Notes under the pieces: generated by a model
The model's input: only the letters and a program-made list of their open reading frames with translations
What the model was told of the DNA's origin: nothing
Database searches by the model: none
Translations under genes and position numbers: made by a program
Shown here: one piece after another, positions 31,987 to 43,344 of the stretch
Numbering within the stretch: the stretch's first letter is position 1
Layout of the letters: the number at the start of each line of letters is the position of its first letter
Assembly (NCBI GenBank): GCA_021030905.1
Contig: JAGFMI010000010.1
Coordinates: 186,001-250,000, forward strand
DNA: 64,000 nucleotides
Direction: 5' to 3'
DNA from: Pyrenula massariospora
Lineage: Eukaryota; Ascomycota; Eurotiomycetes; Pyrenulales; Pyrenulaceae

Positions 31987-33852
31987 TCAATAATAGAGGC
32001 TACCTCTTTCAGGTTTCTTCACCTTCGGCAAGTCCGTCAAGAGAAGACGTTTCCTTACTCCCCCTGGTTTATCAACGTCCAAAGCTCCATACCGTACCTG
32101 CCGATCTCCTGTGATCTTGATGATCTGCTCAGCGCTCATATTTCCGCCAGTTCCTTCGAGTACTTTTTGATCAAACGCTTTTCCGAGCTCGAGAGGTGAT
32201 AGGCTCATTTTACGTCCTAGCTTTGTCCACCCTGAAAGCATGATCGATGTTCCAAGAATATTTAGAAACATGACTATGAGCGCTGCGACGAGATAGCCCC
32301 ACTTGCATCTGTAGACGAGGACCTGGTCGCTGATAGTTAAATTTGCGATTTGGGTCGGTCCAAGGTCAAGGTGGTGGAAGCGAGCTGATAGATCAGCGAC
32401 AGATGTGTTTAGAGTGCCTACATTCATCGCCAATGCATCCCACTCGAGGCTCCTGTCGGTATCACCGGCTAGTGAAGAAATAGGCTGCATAGCATATCGA
32501 AGGCAAAGCTCGTCAAGCGAAGCCAAGAGGTCCGGTAGAGGATTAGTGAAGGATATCAGATTTGTGGTCATCAGGAACGTATCAGTCGGCATATAATCTC
32601 TATTGGCATAAGCTCGACTGGTGGCACCCTGAAAGCAATATGAGTTGCCTTTTTCAAACTCAAAAATCGCCGCGGAGTCGTAGATGTCGCTAATTGCTTG
32701 TTGGAACGCTCCAATTGTATAAGCCCCACCTCCAGGGGTAGTTTTCGCGTCGATTGCCTGATAGGTGTCCACTGTTAAGCTATGTAGCCAATTTGTCCTT
32801 TGCCTAATACTAATAACGTTGTGGCTTAAATCAAGATCAAGTTGGACGAATCCAGGTTTCAGATAGCAATCGTAGATTTGTACTGTGGTGTCAGTCATAT
32901 TGTTGGAAAATAGTACCTGAACGGAGATTGAACCGGAATGATCTCTGGCAAGCTTTGTATCCACCTGAAACAGTGGCAAAAACCTACTGACGTTGGTCTC
33001 GTTTGCTAATAAATCCATCATCTGGCCTGTGACATTCACGGTGGTCATTTGGTCTTGTCTTGAAGTGCAATTGTGGTTAAACCCAGAGATAGTAACGTTC
33101 GCCGAGCACTTTGAATCACAAGTGCCTCCTGGTAGGACTATATCTTGCTTACTGGTCATACCGCGTAGAGCTGTTGAGAATTCATTCTGGTAATATGAAA
33201 ATTGTCCGTAGCGGGTGTCCAATTCTGTGCCGAATGGTTCAAAGTGACTTGTAAGATTCCATATTGGCTGTCGGCGAACCGGTAAATTTACGTCTTTCGA
33301 GTGCTGCTGTTCGATGGTGGCGAAGCTTGAGGCTCTCTGTAATAATGGCCCATTCACAACAAGTAAAACAGCGAGCATACATGCTATGCGGATCTTATTG
33401 AAAGAGTTCAAAGGGGCTAGGAGTACTGCTTTAGCACTTGTTCCAAATTCCCAAGAGATATGCAAATCCATCAATGAGGTGCCTCGAAGAGCCCGGCTCC
33501 ACCATTCAATCGTAGCACCTGTAGAGAGGGCGAACCGAAGTATATTGTTAAACCCGGCGGCAATAATGGCCAAGTATACAGTAGGCGATAAACTCCAACC
33601 GTCAACAGGTTTTCCATGTGAATAAGACAGGACGAAAACACTTAATCCTCCTAAAGCTATGGAGGCAAGAAGAGCTAGAAGCTCGAGGACAGGCAAGTGA
33701 GGGAAGAACCCAGCCTTCCAAAGGCGTCCTTGGTTGGCGCTGATCTTAAATGTAGTTTGTTCATCGATCCCGTTTTCGTGTAGAGGTTCTGAGCTCAGTG
33801 ATTCGTCCAGCTCTTGCTCTTCGGACTCGACAGTTTGGTACTGTTTGCTCAT
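31987..33852 (-). CDS. fungal membrane protein with large glycosylated ectodomain
   Basis: Intronless, 621 aa. Three hydrophobic segments occur early (LELLALLASIALGGLSVFVL; VYLAIIAAGFNNILRFALS; ACMLAVLLVVNGPLL) and one near the end (YLVAALIVMFLNILGTSIML). Between them is a loop of about 350 residues with many N-x-S/T sites and cysteines, so it probably faces outside or a lumen. The order matches a common ascomycete family of unknown function, with a WEFGTSAKA motif after the second helix. The five-exon gene at 43345-45600 has a similar plan. No enzymatic motif is seen. Confidence 0.75.
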   Translation of the reverse strand: MSKQYQTVESEEQELDESLSSEPLHENGIDEQTTFKISANQGRLWKAGFFPHLPVLELLALLASIALGGLSVFVLSYSHGKPVDGWSLSPTVYLAIIAAGFNNILRFALSTGATIEWWSRALRGTSLMDLHISWEFGTSAKAVLLAPLNSFNKIRIACMLAVLLVVNGPLLQRASSFATIEQQHSKDVNLPVRRQPIWNLTSHFEPFGTELDTRYGQFSYYQNEFSTALRGMTSKQDIVLPGGTCDSKCSANVTISGFNHNCTSRQDQMTTVNVTGQMMDLLANETNVSRFLPLFQVDTKLARDHSGSISVQVLFSNNMTDTTVQIYDCYLKPGFVQLDLDLSHNVISIRQRTNWLHSLTVDTYQAIDAKTTPGGGAYTIGAFQQAISDIYDSAAIFEFEKGNSYCFQGATSRAYANRDYMPTDTFLMTTNLISFTNPLPDLLASLDELCLRYAMQPISSLAGDTDRSLEWDALAMNVGTLNTSVADLSARFHHLDLGPTQIANLTISDQVLVYRCKWGYLVAALIVMFLNILGTSIMLSGWTKLGRKMSLSPLELGKAFDQKVLEGTGGNMSAEQIIKITGDRQVRYGALDVDKPGGVRKRLLLTDLPKVKKPERGSLYY

Positions 33853-35697
33853 TTTGTTGTTGAATGTGCTGATCTTTCGAAGGGAGGTAAACCCAGAAAA
33901 CAGCAGAAAAGGGGAGAGGCAGAATATTCCCGCTGCCGCTTTGCTTTCCGCTGCCAGCCTTTCATTTCAACAAAGACCTAACAGGGTTGTTGCATTGCCC
34001 GGTCTGGATCTGCCAATTTGCGTGACGATTTACCCCTTTCAGATAGAGCATGTTTCACACATCATGCTGTGCTACCACCCGGTTTCAGGAAGCAACGAAT
34101 GAAGGACGGAGTAAAATGACAGCTGAATGCTTTTGAGACTTGGCATTTGGTAGGTGCCTGAAACGAGGCATCAAAAATAGAGGGTAGAGTTCTATTTACC
34201 TGGAGCCAGCGCCTCAAATCCTTTGACAGTCGAATGTAAAAGAATGCAAAGGCGATGTGCTCTTTAAGTCGATGAAACCTCCCGTCGTCCGTTCAAAGAT
34301 TCTGCTTGTTATGTCGAAAGTCTAGACATGATCTTGAGCCGGTGCCTTGAGTTAATCTCGCTCGAGGTGCGCACGGTAGAGTTGGGGTTACTCTGCATAT
34401 AGGGTGCGATGCCGCGACAGGGCGCTAATCTGTTTGATAGGGCAAGTATCTCATCCATGCATGACAGACGAGGCTGGGTGACAGAAATCGTAGTCCCCCT
34501 ACCAGCTAATCAGCCTTAAGAGCTTAAAGGTGGGGCCTTCACGACCTCTGTCACCTTGCCTCGAGATGTAGCAAGGCTCGGCGCAATGGAACTTACCGGT
34601 GCCCACATAGCCATTTATGCGAAGAATCCCAACGTCCTACACGGGTTACCGGGCAAGGATTGTATCGAGCATTCAACACCTACCTTAATTCAGTCTACAA
34701 TCTCATCTCTATCTTCAAATAGCAGTCTTAATTCAGCAGCCGAGTGTACCTAACCTGACCTGATTTGTTTCAGCGGTGACCAAAATAGTAGATCCTGATT
34801 TCGATCCTCGATCCTTAAGCATCCATCCATCCATCTATCCACAAGAAGCCCCCTATCCCTACCACGACGCGACCCGATCCTTACCATCATACCATTCATT
34901 AAACGCCCGCCCCACCCACACTCAACCCAGCCTGGACCGACATCCAATAAACTTATCACAGAACAGGACAGGCCATCCAAGACAAGACAAGCACAAACAC
35001 GACTGAGTACTGTACAGTACTCTTACCCAAGCCCCCAAGTCAATCCCCAAACTAAAACCTAAACCCCAAATTGAATCCCAAGCCGATTCCCAACACCACA
35101 CCCACTACCAAGACCACTTATACCATTCGCTCTCATAACCCCTACAATCCGCCCTCACGACCTCTACCACCTGCCCTCACAATCTCTACCATCCGCTTTC
35201 ATAATCTCTACCATCCGCTTTCACAATCTCTACCATCTGTCTACCCTCATAACTTCTACCATCCATCCACCACATCTCCTCTCCATCCCTATCCCTACCC
35301 GCCCAAATCCAGCCCGGCACAAATACACACATATACACAATCAACTCACATGCCAAAGCCCACACACATACAAGCACAGCCTCTACATAGGTGCAAACCC
35401 TCCCTCTACCACTTCAACCTACTCAAGCCTCGTAGAACATAAAAATATCATTCCAAAGCAAAGCAAAGCATACCAAAACCGAGCCACTCGGACTCGGTAT
35501 TTATCAAGTGATATGAAACCTAACATAAGAACTCGAACCCGCTTGCTTGCTAATATTATGTGACCTAACTTAACCAGTAAACCTCCATATCACCCCTTCT
35601 ATGCCCCCGAGGGTCATGCGTGCCGATACACTCCTCGTGTCCCCCCCTTTTCCCACCAAATCCACTCACCAACCCCACATAACACGCCATCAATCAC
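33853..35697. other. intergenic, 1.8 kb
   Basis: No gene supported. The right part is pyrimidine-rich and low in complexity, with short CATC/CCAT runs near 34822-34843 and the 22-bp minisatellite at 35132-35268. Confidence 0.5.
35132..35268 (+). repeat. 22-bp minisatellite, about six copies
   Basis: Units start at 35132, 35154, 35176, 35198 and 35220 with an exact 22-bp step; a sixth follows after a 4-base insertion. The consensus is close to CTCAYAATCTCTACCATCCG plus two bases. Units 3 and 4 are nearly identical, so the array looks recent. Confidence 0.8.
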
Positions 35698-38600
35698 TCA
35701 ACGCGTCCGATCCACCCCCCTCCCCCCGTCCCCCTCCCTCTCCCGTTCCTCATCCCTCCCCCTCCCCCTCCCCCCAAAACTCCGTCCCCCCCAAACCGCC
35801 GTCTCCCCACTCAACGCACTCAAACTCAAACTCCCCGCCACACTCCTCAAGCTCCCCCTCCACCCCCCACCATTATTCCCACTCCCATTCCCCCTCCTCC
35901 TAGCCTGCGCAATCCTCCCCCGCCGATCCATCAACGGCGTCTCCGCCCCAATCCCATCCCGCTCCCCCTCCTCCTCGTCCTCCTCGTCCTCCTCTCCATC
36001 CCCCCGCTCAAGATCCGCATAATCCGCCTCCCCCACCTCATCATACGCATGGACAGCATGCGGGGACGACGCGATCGGGATCGCCGCGCTGGGCTCGTCG
36101 TTCCGCGTCTCCGCGGCCTGGGTTTGGAAGTCGTCGACGTCTTCTTCGTAGTCGTCGAGGGATGAGGTGTCGCTGTAGGATGCGGGGCGGCGGTTGGAAG
36201 AGGAGGACTGGGCCATGTTGCGGACGACGTCGCCTTTGCAGATTGGGCAGGTGCGGCGGCGGGTTGTGAGCCAGGGGGTTCTGTGGGGGAGTTGGGTTAG
36301 TGGTGAAGATTAAAAAGAGGGTTGAGGTATTAAGGGGAGGGGAATTGCTTACATGCACTCGGCATGGAATTCATGACCACATGGCAGGCTCATGACGCGG
36401 GACTGGCCGTCGATGTACTCCTCCAAGCAGACGACGCATTCGACCTGACGGCCATGGTATTTTTTCCGCCATGAGGAAGAACCAAAGACATCAGACTTCT
36501 CTTGAGGAGAGTTTGCTTGATCACGGTGAGGCCGCGGGCGGTGATGTGAGCGGGAAATGTTGCGGGGATTTGAGCGTAGAAGTGGAGATGTAGGAGAGGA
36601 CTGGTTTGGCGAAGTGGTTTGTGAAGAGGTGGTCGATGAAGATGTTGTGGTGATGGTGTGATAGGTACGTACGGGTAGGCGGTCAACGACAGATTTTGGT
36701 GCCCGCCAGCGACGGCGGCGTATGCGAGACCTCAGAAGGAGCAGGGCGTAGACGAATGTGAGAGTGACGAGAGGAGAGACGACGAGAACAAGCAGAGTAT
36801 CAAAGAATGGTGAAGTGGACATTGCAGCAGGAGTAAGAGTCACCCACAGCCCTTCATGTTCCTCTTCTTGAGAACCACCAGGTTTTGTAGTGTCGCCCTT
36901 ATGCTCAGCGGTTTTGTGGGGCATAGGCTCTGGTTTCTTTGGTTTTGGTGGCTCATCATCGGTCTCGCTATCACCAGCCCAACCGAGCCTACTCAACCAG
37001 GATTCGTCGTGGGAGGCTGCATTTCCAACGCCGTCATGAGAAGACTTTGGATTCGACTTCACAGCCTGCTTGATCTTCGCTTTGCTGCCATCGCCATACT
37101 CACCACTACCTGGAGTGATGCTTCCGCCTTGAAGCGCGTCCGAATTAGAGCCTTTGTTAGAGGATGCTTTCTCGGTGTTGGCTTGATTCGTTTGTTGCAC
37201 TTTCGCCGTAGCCGTCGACGTAGATCCTTTGAGCGTCGCTTTCTGCTGCTGTGAAGCAAGAATGTCTGGGTCGCGCCAATCTTGAACCCCAATTACAAAG
37301 TCATCACCAGCATTAGTGTTGGTCTTCGACTCTTTCGGTTTTGACGCTTTAGCCTTACCCTCTTTCTCCTTCTCGCCGGCTGGCTTTTTGTTGGAGGACG
37401 TCAATTTCTGTTGATACTCCACGCTCTCATCATCTTCCCATTCCTCCAACACCCAATCAATATTGCCACTGCTGGGGGGTCTCCGGCTGTCCTCTGGCAG
37501 GTGCCATGCATAGTTGCTATCATCGCCAATACCGACAGCAGACAGGGCGCGAGTGAACCAGCCTTTCTTCTGGACTGTACCAGAATCGCCTTGCCGGTGT
37601 CTCCCTTTGGCGGGAACAAGCTCGGGCTTAGACTTGCCCTTGGCTTTTGTAGTACCCTTTTTCGGCGGGGCAAAGCTCTGTCCGTCTGCTTTGGGCTTGC
37701 CGTTCTTTAATGTATCTTTCTTCCCTCCCTTGCTTTCATTCTCTGGGTCTTTGCCGTCGTCATCGTCGCTTTCTGGCGGTATCAGGGAGGAGAGCAAATG
37801 CGCTGTCGTATGGGACGTGAAAAGCGAAGAAATAGTGATATTTGAGGTGTCTCCGCGGGCATTCATTTGAAGCAATGGAGCGCCTCTCTCAGTGTCACCG
37901 ACGATTAGGGCAATGCCGCCTCGACGTTGCACCCATTTGACTTTCTCCAGGAAGCCACAGCCACCACGGCTAAGAAGTACAACCTTTCCAGCTATTTCGG
38001 CGCTTTCTTGTAGAGACTGGATATCTGCGTGCGTTGGTGGCCTTGATTTGTCTTCAACAGGCTGGGCCTCAGCTGGCTCACCGGGCTTGCCGTTGCTAGC
38101 AGAGTCAGATTCCGAAAGAGGATGATGGAGATGATCGTCCGTCCCATCGTCTTCTGCAGGTTGTATTGCTTGATTCTCAGCTATTGTGACAGAGCCACTC
38201 TCTGAGCGTTTGCTCTTTTCCTGAGAACCCTCATTGTTCTTGTCAGAATTTGAGACAACAGCTTTCCGAGAAGTGTCTTTCCCGGTCAACTCAGCTAGTC
38301 GCTTTTTGTCACTCTCCCCCCATCCAGGAACGTCTGAGCAGCCGAGCTCCCCCTCGGCATGGGTTATAGCCCCACCCTTATTGGTTGTATCTTCGCCGAA
38401 GCCGCTACCAACCCAGAGCTGGCCACTGAGGCCCTTCGAAGGTAGTAGAGGCCCGAAGGCTGCCGGCCGGGCTAGAAAGAATGTCGAGTTGTCGTCTGTA
38501 AGTCGAATAATGGCCGATGGAGGGAATAGAGAAATTGGCGCATGGAAGGAAAACAAGGTTCGTAGACGGCTAGATCGAGACTCGTCACCTAAATTAGCAG

Positions 38601-38703
38601 TCTCTGCATCTCGTGGATGCGCAGTAAGAAGCGAGAGGAAGGTCAAGAATGTAGGTAATGCGATAAAGCTAAGAAGGAGTAGTAGGAGTCTTGGAGGTCG
38701 CAT
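35698..38703 (-). CDS. PA-TM-RING E3 ubiquitin ligase
   Basis: 977 aa from minus-strand exons 36353-38703 and 35698-36280 (intron 72 nt, inside the RING). Order: signal sequence (MRPPRLLLLLLSFIALPTFL); protease-associated domain (IAGKVVLLSRGGCGFLEKV, then GGIALIVGDTE); a long Lys/Ser-rich disordered stretch; one membrane helix (LLVLVVSPLVTLTFVYALLL); and a RING-H2 finger. The intron must be removed to complete the finger: CVVCLEEY, CGHEFHAEC, then TPWLTTRRRTCPICK. The acidic C-terminal tail is very low in complexity. Such ligases act on the vacuole/endosome membrane with a lumenal PA domain. The substrate is unknown. Confidence 0.9.
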
Positions 38704-39395
38704 GGTGGCGGCGGGTAGAGAGAGAAAGAGTGTTAGCCTAGGATGTTGAAGTCCCAGAATTCGATGAGTGGTCAGGAAAAGAGTCCAGAGACATCGATAA
38801 AGAGGTTCTCACCACAGAGAGAAAGAACGAATGTCCTGGATCTGCCTCGCCTCGTGGAATACTCAAATGGTTGTGGCACGGGGGCAGGGTCGGTGACCAG
38901 CGAGGGACATGACGATCATGGTTGGTCTCGGTCTTGGCGCCAAGAGATGCATGTCTCTTTGCTCTCTTCACGTGCAAGGATGGTTTTTCGCTTGATAGAA
39001 GATGCCACACGGTAAATATCCAAAGATGGACCATTATATACAGCGATATCGAAGTCTCTGACTCTCTTATTTCTGGCTGGTCTATCTAATATACTCTCTA
39101 CGCACTACACCTATTCGTGCTCTCGATACCTTCCCCCTCCTGGCTTCTCTTTCTATCCACGCTATGACCAGCAGCGTACTGGATGGCTCAAAGAAGGTTC
39201 CAAGATGTTTGACAACGCTTTCGTAATTGATATTTTCTTTGTCGCTGGCGTAGGCACCTAAAAATACTCCAGTTTCTGCAGTACCCTCAATGCATAGAAA
39301 GGCCGCTAGGCACAGCTCCGATTCCCTTGCAGGCGCAAAACGTCCACTTGACGCCCATGATGAGAGAGTAAAGACTTTTTCAAGTCATCAACTTT
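38704..39395. other. intergenic, 0.69 kb
   Basis: Promoter of the RING gene and 3' flank of the next gene. No supported gene. Confidence 0.5.
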
Positions 39396-41783
39396 TCAAC
39401 CTGTCCTTCTCATGGCTTGAGGTCTTCTCAGTCTCAGCCTTTCTAATAGTGCCAAATCTTCACTGCCACCCATCTTCCTTACTCCTTCTCGGTCACTTTT
39501 GCCCGTCACTTCTGCCCGAAACCTCGGATCCCTTGCCACTCGACTTGGTGGTGTTCCCCATGTCGTTCCAAAATAGCTATGTCCTTGGCCAGCCTCTGCC
39601 ATGGTTTTCTTTTCCGTGCACCAGTCCGGAACTGGTTTGACCCGATTGAATTTGGCTCTCTGTTCCGCCGAGCCCTGATCCCCAATCAGATAGGTTTGGA
39701 TGTTACAAGCTACCTCTCCTAGAGCAAGGCTGCTGGCATACTGGTCATCGATGCCTGGCTTGTAGTTCTCGGGTAAAACACCACCATTTCTGAATTGGGT
39801 AATTTGACGGTGCTGTGTGGCATTATTGATGCTAATGTTGGCGGTACGGCTACGTAGTTCGTCCTGGCCACGCCCGTCGATTTTGAACCATTTTTCAACT
39901 TCAACTTCTCGATCAAGTTGGTGTTCGGTCAAAATAGGCTCATGGCGGGTCTCGACTGTCAAATCCCTTGCTGCCTTTGCCATGCGCTCCTTGAGTAACT
40001 GACGTTCCTCCCAAAGCATTGTGGGTTGAAGCTCGAAGAACCAAGACGGTAGGCTGTCGGACAATGGTATACTCTCTTCCTCCATTTCATCGCGGGTGGT
40101 CTTGCTTCTACCTTCCAAATCGATCGCGCCTCGGTTCCGAGTCGGCGCAGGCAAACCTGGAGCTGGTTTTGTTACTGATTCCTCATTTATATTAGCCCCT
40201 CGTGCTGGTGTATAGAATTGATCGGTGAAATTCGGTTTGAAGGCATTTTGCGTTGTATTTGTAGTTGGTGTTGAACTGGGCCCTTTCCCCATCGTGAAGC
40301 CCGTTGATGATTCTGGTGTCTGGTGAGAGATCTTTGTATGATCTTGATTGTTATAGCTGCTCTTTCGCTCAGGGTTGCACAAAACTGTTTTACCTTTATC
40401 TGTTCTCGACTTCTCAGCCTGCTCTGCAAGAAATCTCTGCATTGCTTTCTTCGTATCATAAGGTTCTGTTTCTTGATAGGAGATATTCGGAGGCTTTCGC
40501 GATGGCGTGAAAACATTCGAGCGCTCTGCTCCATTGAATCTCACAAAGCTGGTTTCAGACTCCAATCCAACCGGAAAATAGTTTGGCTGCGGTTCATAGC
40601 CAAATCCTGGGCAATGCGTCGCTGGTGGGTAGTTCTCAGTATGACCGCTAGTAGGATAGAATATGACTCCGGAGGGCGTCATGGACTCATCAGGTCGGTC
40701 TTGCCCTCTGAGCTCATCGAGTTTAGCCTCCTGCTTGGTCGGACTTAAGTCCTCTGGCACCAAAGGACTTGGTGTGCCTTGCCTGGTATGTGAAATGGGT
40801 GTGGTCATTCTAGACAAGTTTGAGGGTCCGTGGTATGCCGGTGGTAAGAGATGGTTGGCTGATGCTTGCATTTGTAGTCTCATCATGCGTGGGCCAGTAG
40901 GAACGGGATACGATTGTGGCGCAACAGTGCCATCTTCGACATCTGCGGTGCCCGAGTTGTCATTGGGATCTTCATCAAAATCGTCCACGTGGAGCGGTCG
41001 CCAGGCTTTCTTCGCACCATTATTTTTGGTTGTTCTCGGCGGGCCGATGAAGGCACCCAGAGAGACACGGCTTGGTGGTGGTGGAGGAGCTGTCATGTTT
41101 TGGTCCTCTCTTTGGACTTTGATCTGTTGGTTGGCCGCAGCCGCTTGCTCCTCCTCCTCTTTGTGGGCCAAGGCTCGCTTTTTAGCAACCACTGCAGCAG
41201 CCAGCTCCGCAGCTCGTGCCTGTGCTCCGAGAGAAGACATTGACGGATCGTATGAAGGGACGACCGACGTTGTCGCGGACTGGTTGAAGATTAGCTAGGT
41301 CGATGTGAAAGTTGTAGCTGAGGTCTTGAGAACATAGACAACTAAGAGATTTGTTCCGACTTACTTGGTCAGATTTGGAAGGTTTAGGAGTATTATCCTG
41401 CTCACCTTTGGTAGGGCTTGCGCTGAGAGGCAAAGCGAGACCGGCTGGGGCTCTGCCAGGTTTTAGATTGTATATTGTCTGACCCTGCTTCTTCTTGAGA
41501 CTTTTGGCTCCTGAATGAAAAGAGAGAGGGACAAGAAATGTCAGAGGATGGTAGTTGAGAAGAGTAGGTGGGGTTCACAACCTACGATCTCGGCGGCGGT
41601 GACTGTTTCCTTCCCTGAGCGCAGGTGCTCTTGCCATGTGCAGGAAATGGGAACAAATCTGCGGCAGCACTGCGACCCGATCTTGTTAAGGTCAGACTCG
41701 ATGTGGCCAGCTTAAGACGATATTACCAAAGTAGAAGAGGTATGAGATGAGTAAAATGAACATTCACAAGCCCATTCGTTCAT
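39396..41783 (-). CDS. conserved hypothetical, 724 aa, Pro/Ser-rich
   Basis: I do not recognise the family. Model on the minus strand: 41768-41783 (16 nt), 41582-41710, 41365-41510 and 39396-41279; introns of 57, 71 and 85 nt all keep phase. The last exon alone is open from an internal ATG at 41240, but the upstream exons add a protein-like start of 110 residues (MNEWASGHIESDLNKIGSQC, later IYNLKPGRAPAGL). The Ala/Glu-rich helix after residue 115 (AELAAAVVAKKRALAHKEEE) may be a coiled coil; the centre is disordered. The C-terminal 200 residues look folded, with WFFELQPTMLWEERQLLKER and HSYFGTTWGTPPSRVARDPR. No localisation signal is clear. The 16-nt first exon is the least certain part. Confidence 0.7.
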
Positions 41784-43344
41784 GGTGTGAGTTGAAAAAA
41801 AAGCTGAGGGGATACTTTTGTAGCCGGTGCGCCTGCTTTCTGGGTCACGGACAATCCACACGTGCCAGGGGCTAACCACATTTGATATATGAGAGATTCA
41901 TCTTCACTTGCTGGGTCAGACTGGGAAAGATTGAGAGGAAAAATATGAAGCGCGCTTGGCAGAAAGAAACCTCTCTGGCTCTGTAGTACAGTAATCTTTC
42001 GCATAGATACCATTGCCTCATTCTCTTCATATAATACTCACTCGGCGACTAAGTGACTCTACGAGTTACACGCCCTATCCGGTGTTCCATGTTAAGTCAA
42101 GTGGTCCGATAGTCCTTTCGCCCACCACGAGGAAGACGCATCTTGAAGCCCATCACATAGAGGTTGAGAAGTAACAGTCTTCTGACATATCTTCAACGTG
42201 ACCGCGACATCGATCTCGTAGGTCGGTCTAAGCTCTGATTGAGCTCTATTCCATCCCTACACATACTAATTAATATCGAATACGCGGGAATAGGGATTCA
42301 CCGAGCGTTACCACAACGCGTGTAACCAGTGCAGACACCTTGCTGGCTATCAAATAATGACATGAGAGATCTCTTCTTTTCTGCGACAGGACCTACGATT
42401 ATTACCAGCTCCACTTGGCCTCTAGGGTTTTGTCACCGTAACGAGCACTGTTTGTGAATTGGTCATCTTCGGTGGCTGTTTATGAGCGAGGGACTACTAA
42501 ACATGTGCTCTTGGGAAGGGTAACTTAAGTACAGATCCCTCAAGCTACAAGGCTGGGAGCAGCTGTGCTATTGATGGATCTAATTTCTTCTTCCACTAGT
42601 TTGTGCAAATGCATCAAAGAAGTTTTGGATAGCGAACAGGTAGGGCAGATCTATTGATACTTTTCAGGATTTGTGAATTACAGCTCAAGAGGACGGCGAC
42701 AGTAGTCACGCGAGCAGAGACAGTAAGCTCGAGAATCCCGCATATTTTATTCGTGGAAAAAGGAATCATTATTGTACGTGGTAGGATTGGAGAGGAGAGT
42801 GGCCATTGTGTTGCTTTGCCTCATACGGTGTTTCTTGGTTGACGTGGCGGGTAGGGCTCTTGTCTGGTTCGGGACAAGTGTCAGACGCGTTTCTTTTCCT
42901 TAAATGCTTCTCTGGACCGTAACTTATTTATTTAGATGCAGAGACTCTGGAGCCTTCAATGTGCAAAATCACTTTCGTACAAGATTCATACCGTCCCCAA
43001 GGCGCTGACCTTCTTCGGCGTGACTTCTCCGATTTTACAGATGGTCACCAAGTTGGAGAAAGCGTGGCAGAATTCTCGATGCGATCTTAATGGCATGCGT
43101 TGGCTCATTGCTCTTTTGTACTGCATGGGTTTCAACAGCACGAGATCGTTGTCCTTTTATCCCCTCATTAGCTATCTGCGGGCAGGTTGCTCATGAAAAA
43201 TGCTTCAACAGGCTCAGGCTAGAGGCTGATTTGCCACACAACTCCATCATTAGGGTGTAGACCCATGCAACATCCATATACACGCTAAATCTGGCCCTCG
43301 CGACGCAGCACTGACGGGTACAGCTTTAGCGCACGCGGCGCCCA
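41784..43344. other. intergenic, 1.6 kb
   Basis: No gene is supported. Short frames at 41780-42013, 42654-42842 and 42936-43196 show no domain or splicing partners. Confidence 0.5.

Noticed and set aside
35500-35560. Possible tRNA from a B-box-like GGTTCGAG on the minus strand
   Set aside because: No acceptor stem, A box or anticodon arm could be formed.
35071-35903. Plus-strand Pro/Ser/Thr frames near the minisatellite
   Set aside because: Translations of pyrimidine-rich repeats and of the strand opposite the RING gene's acidic tail.
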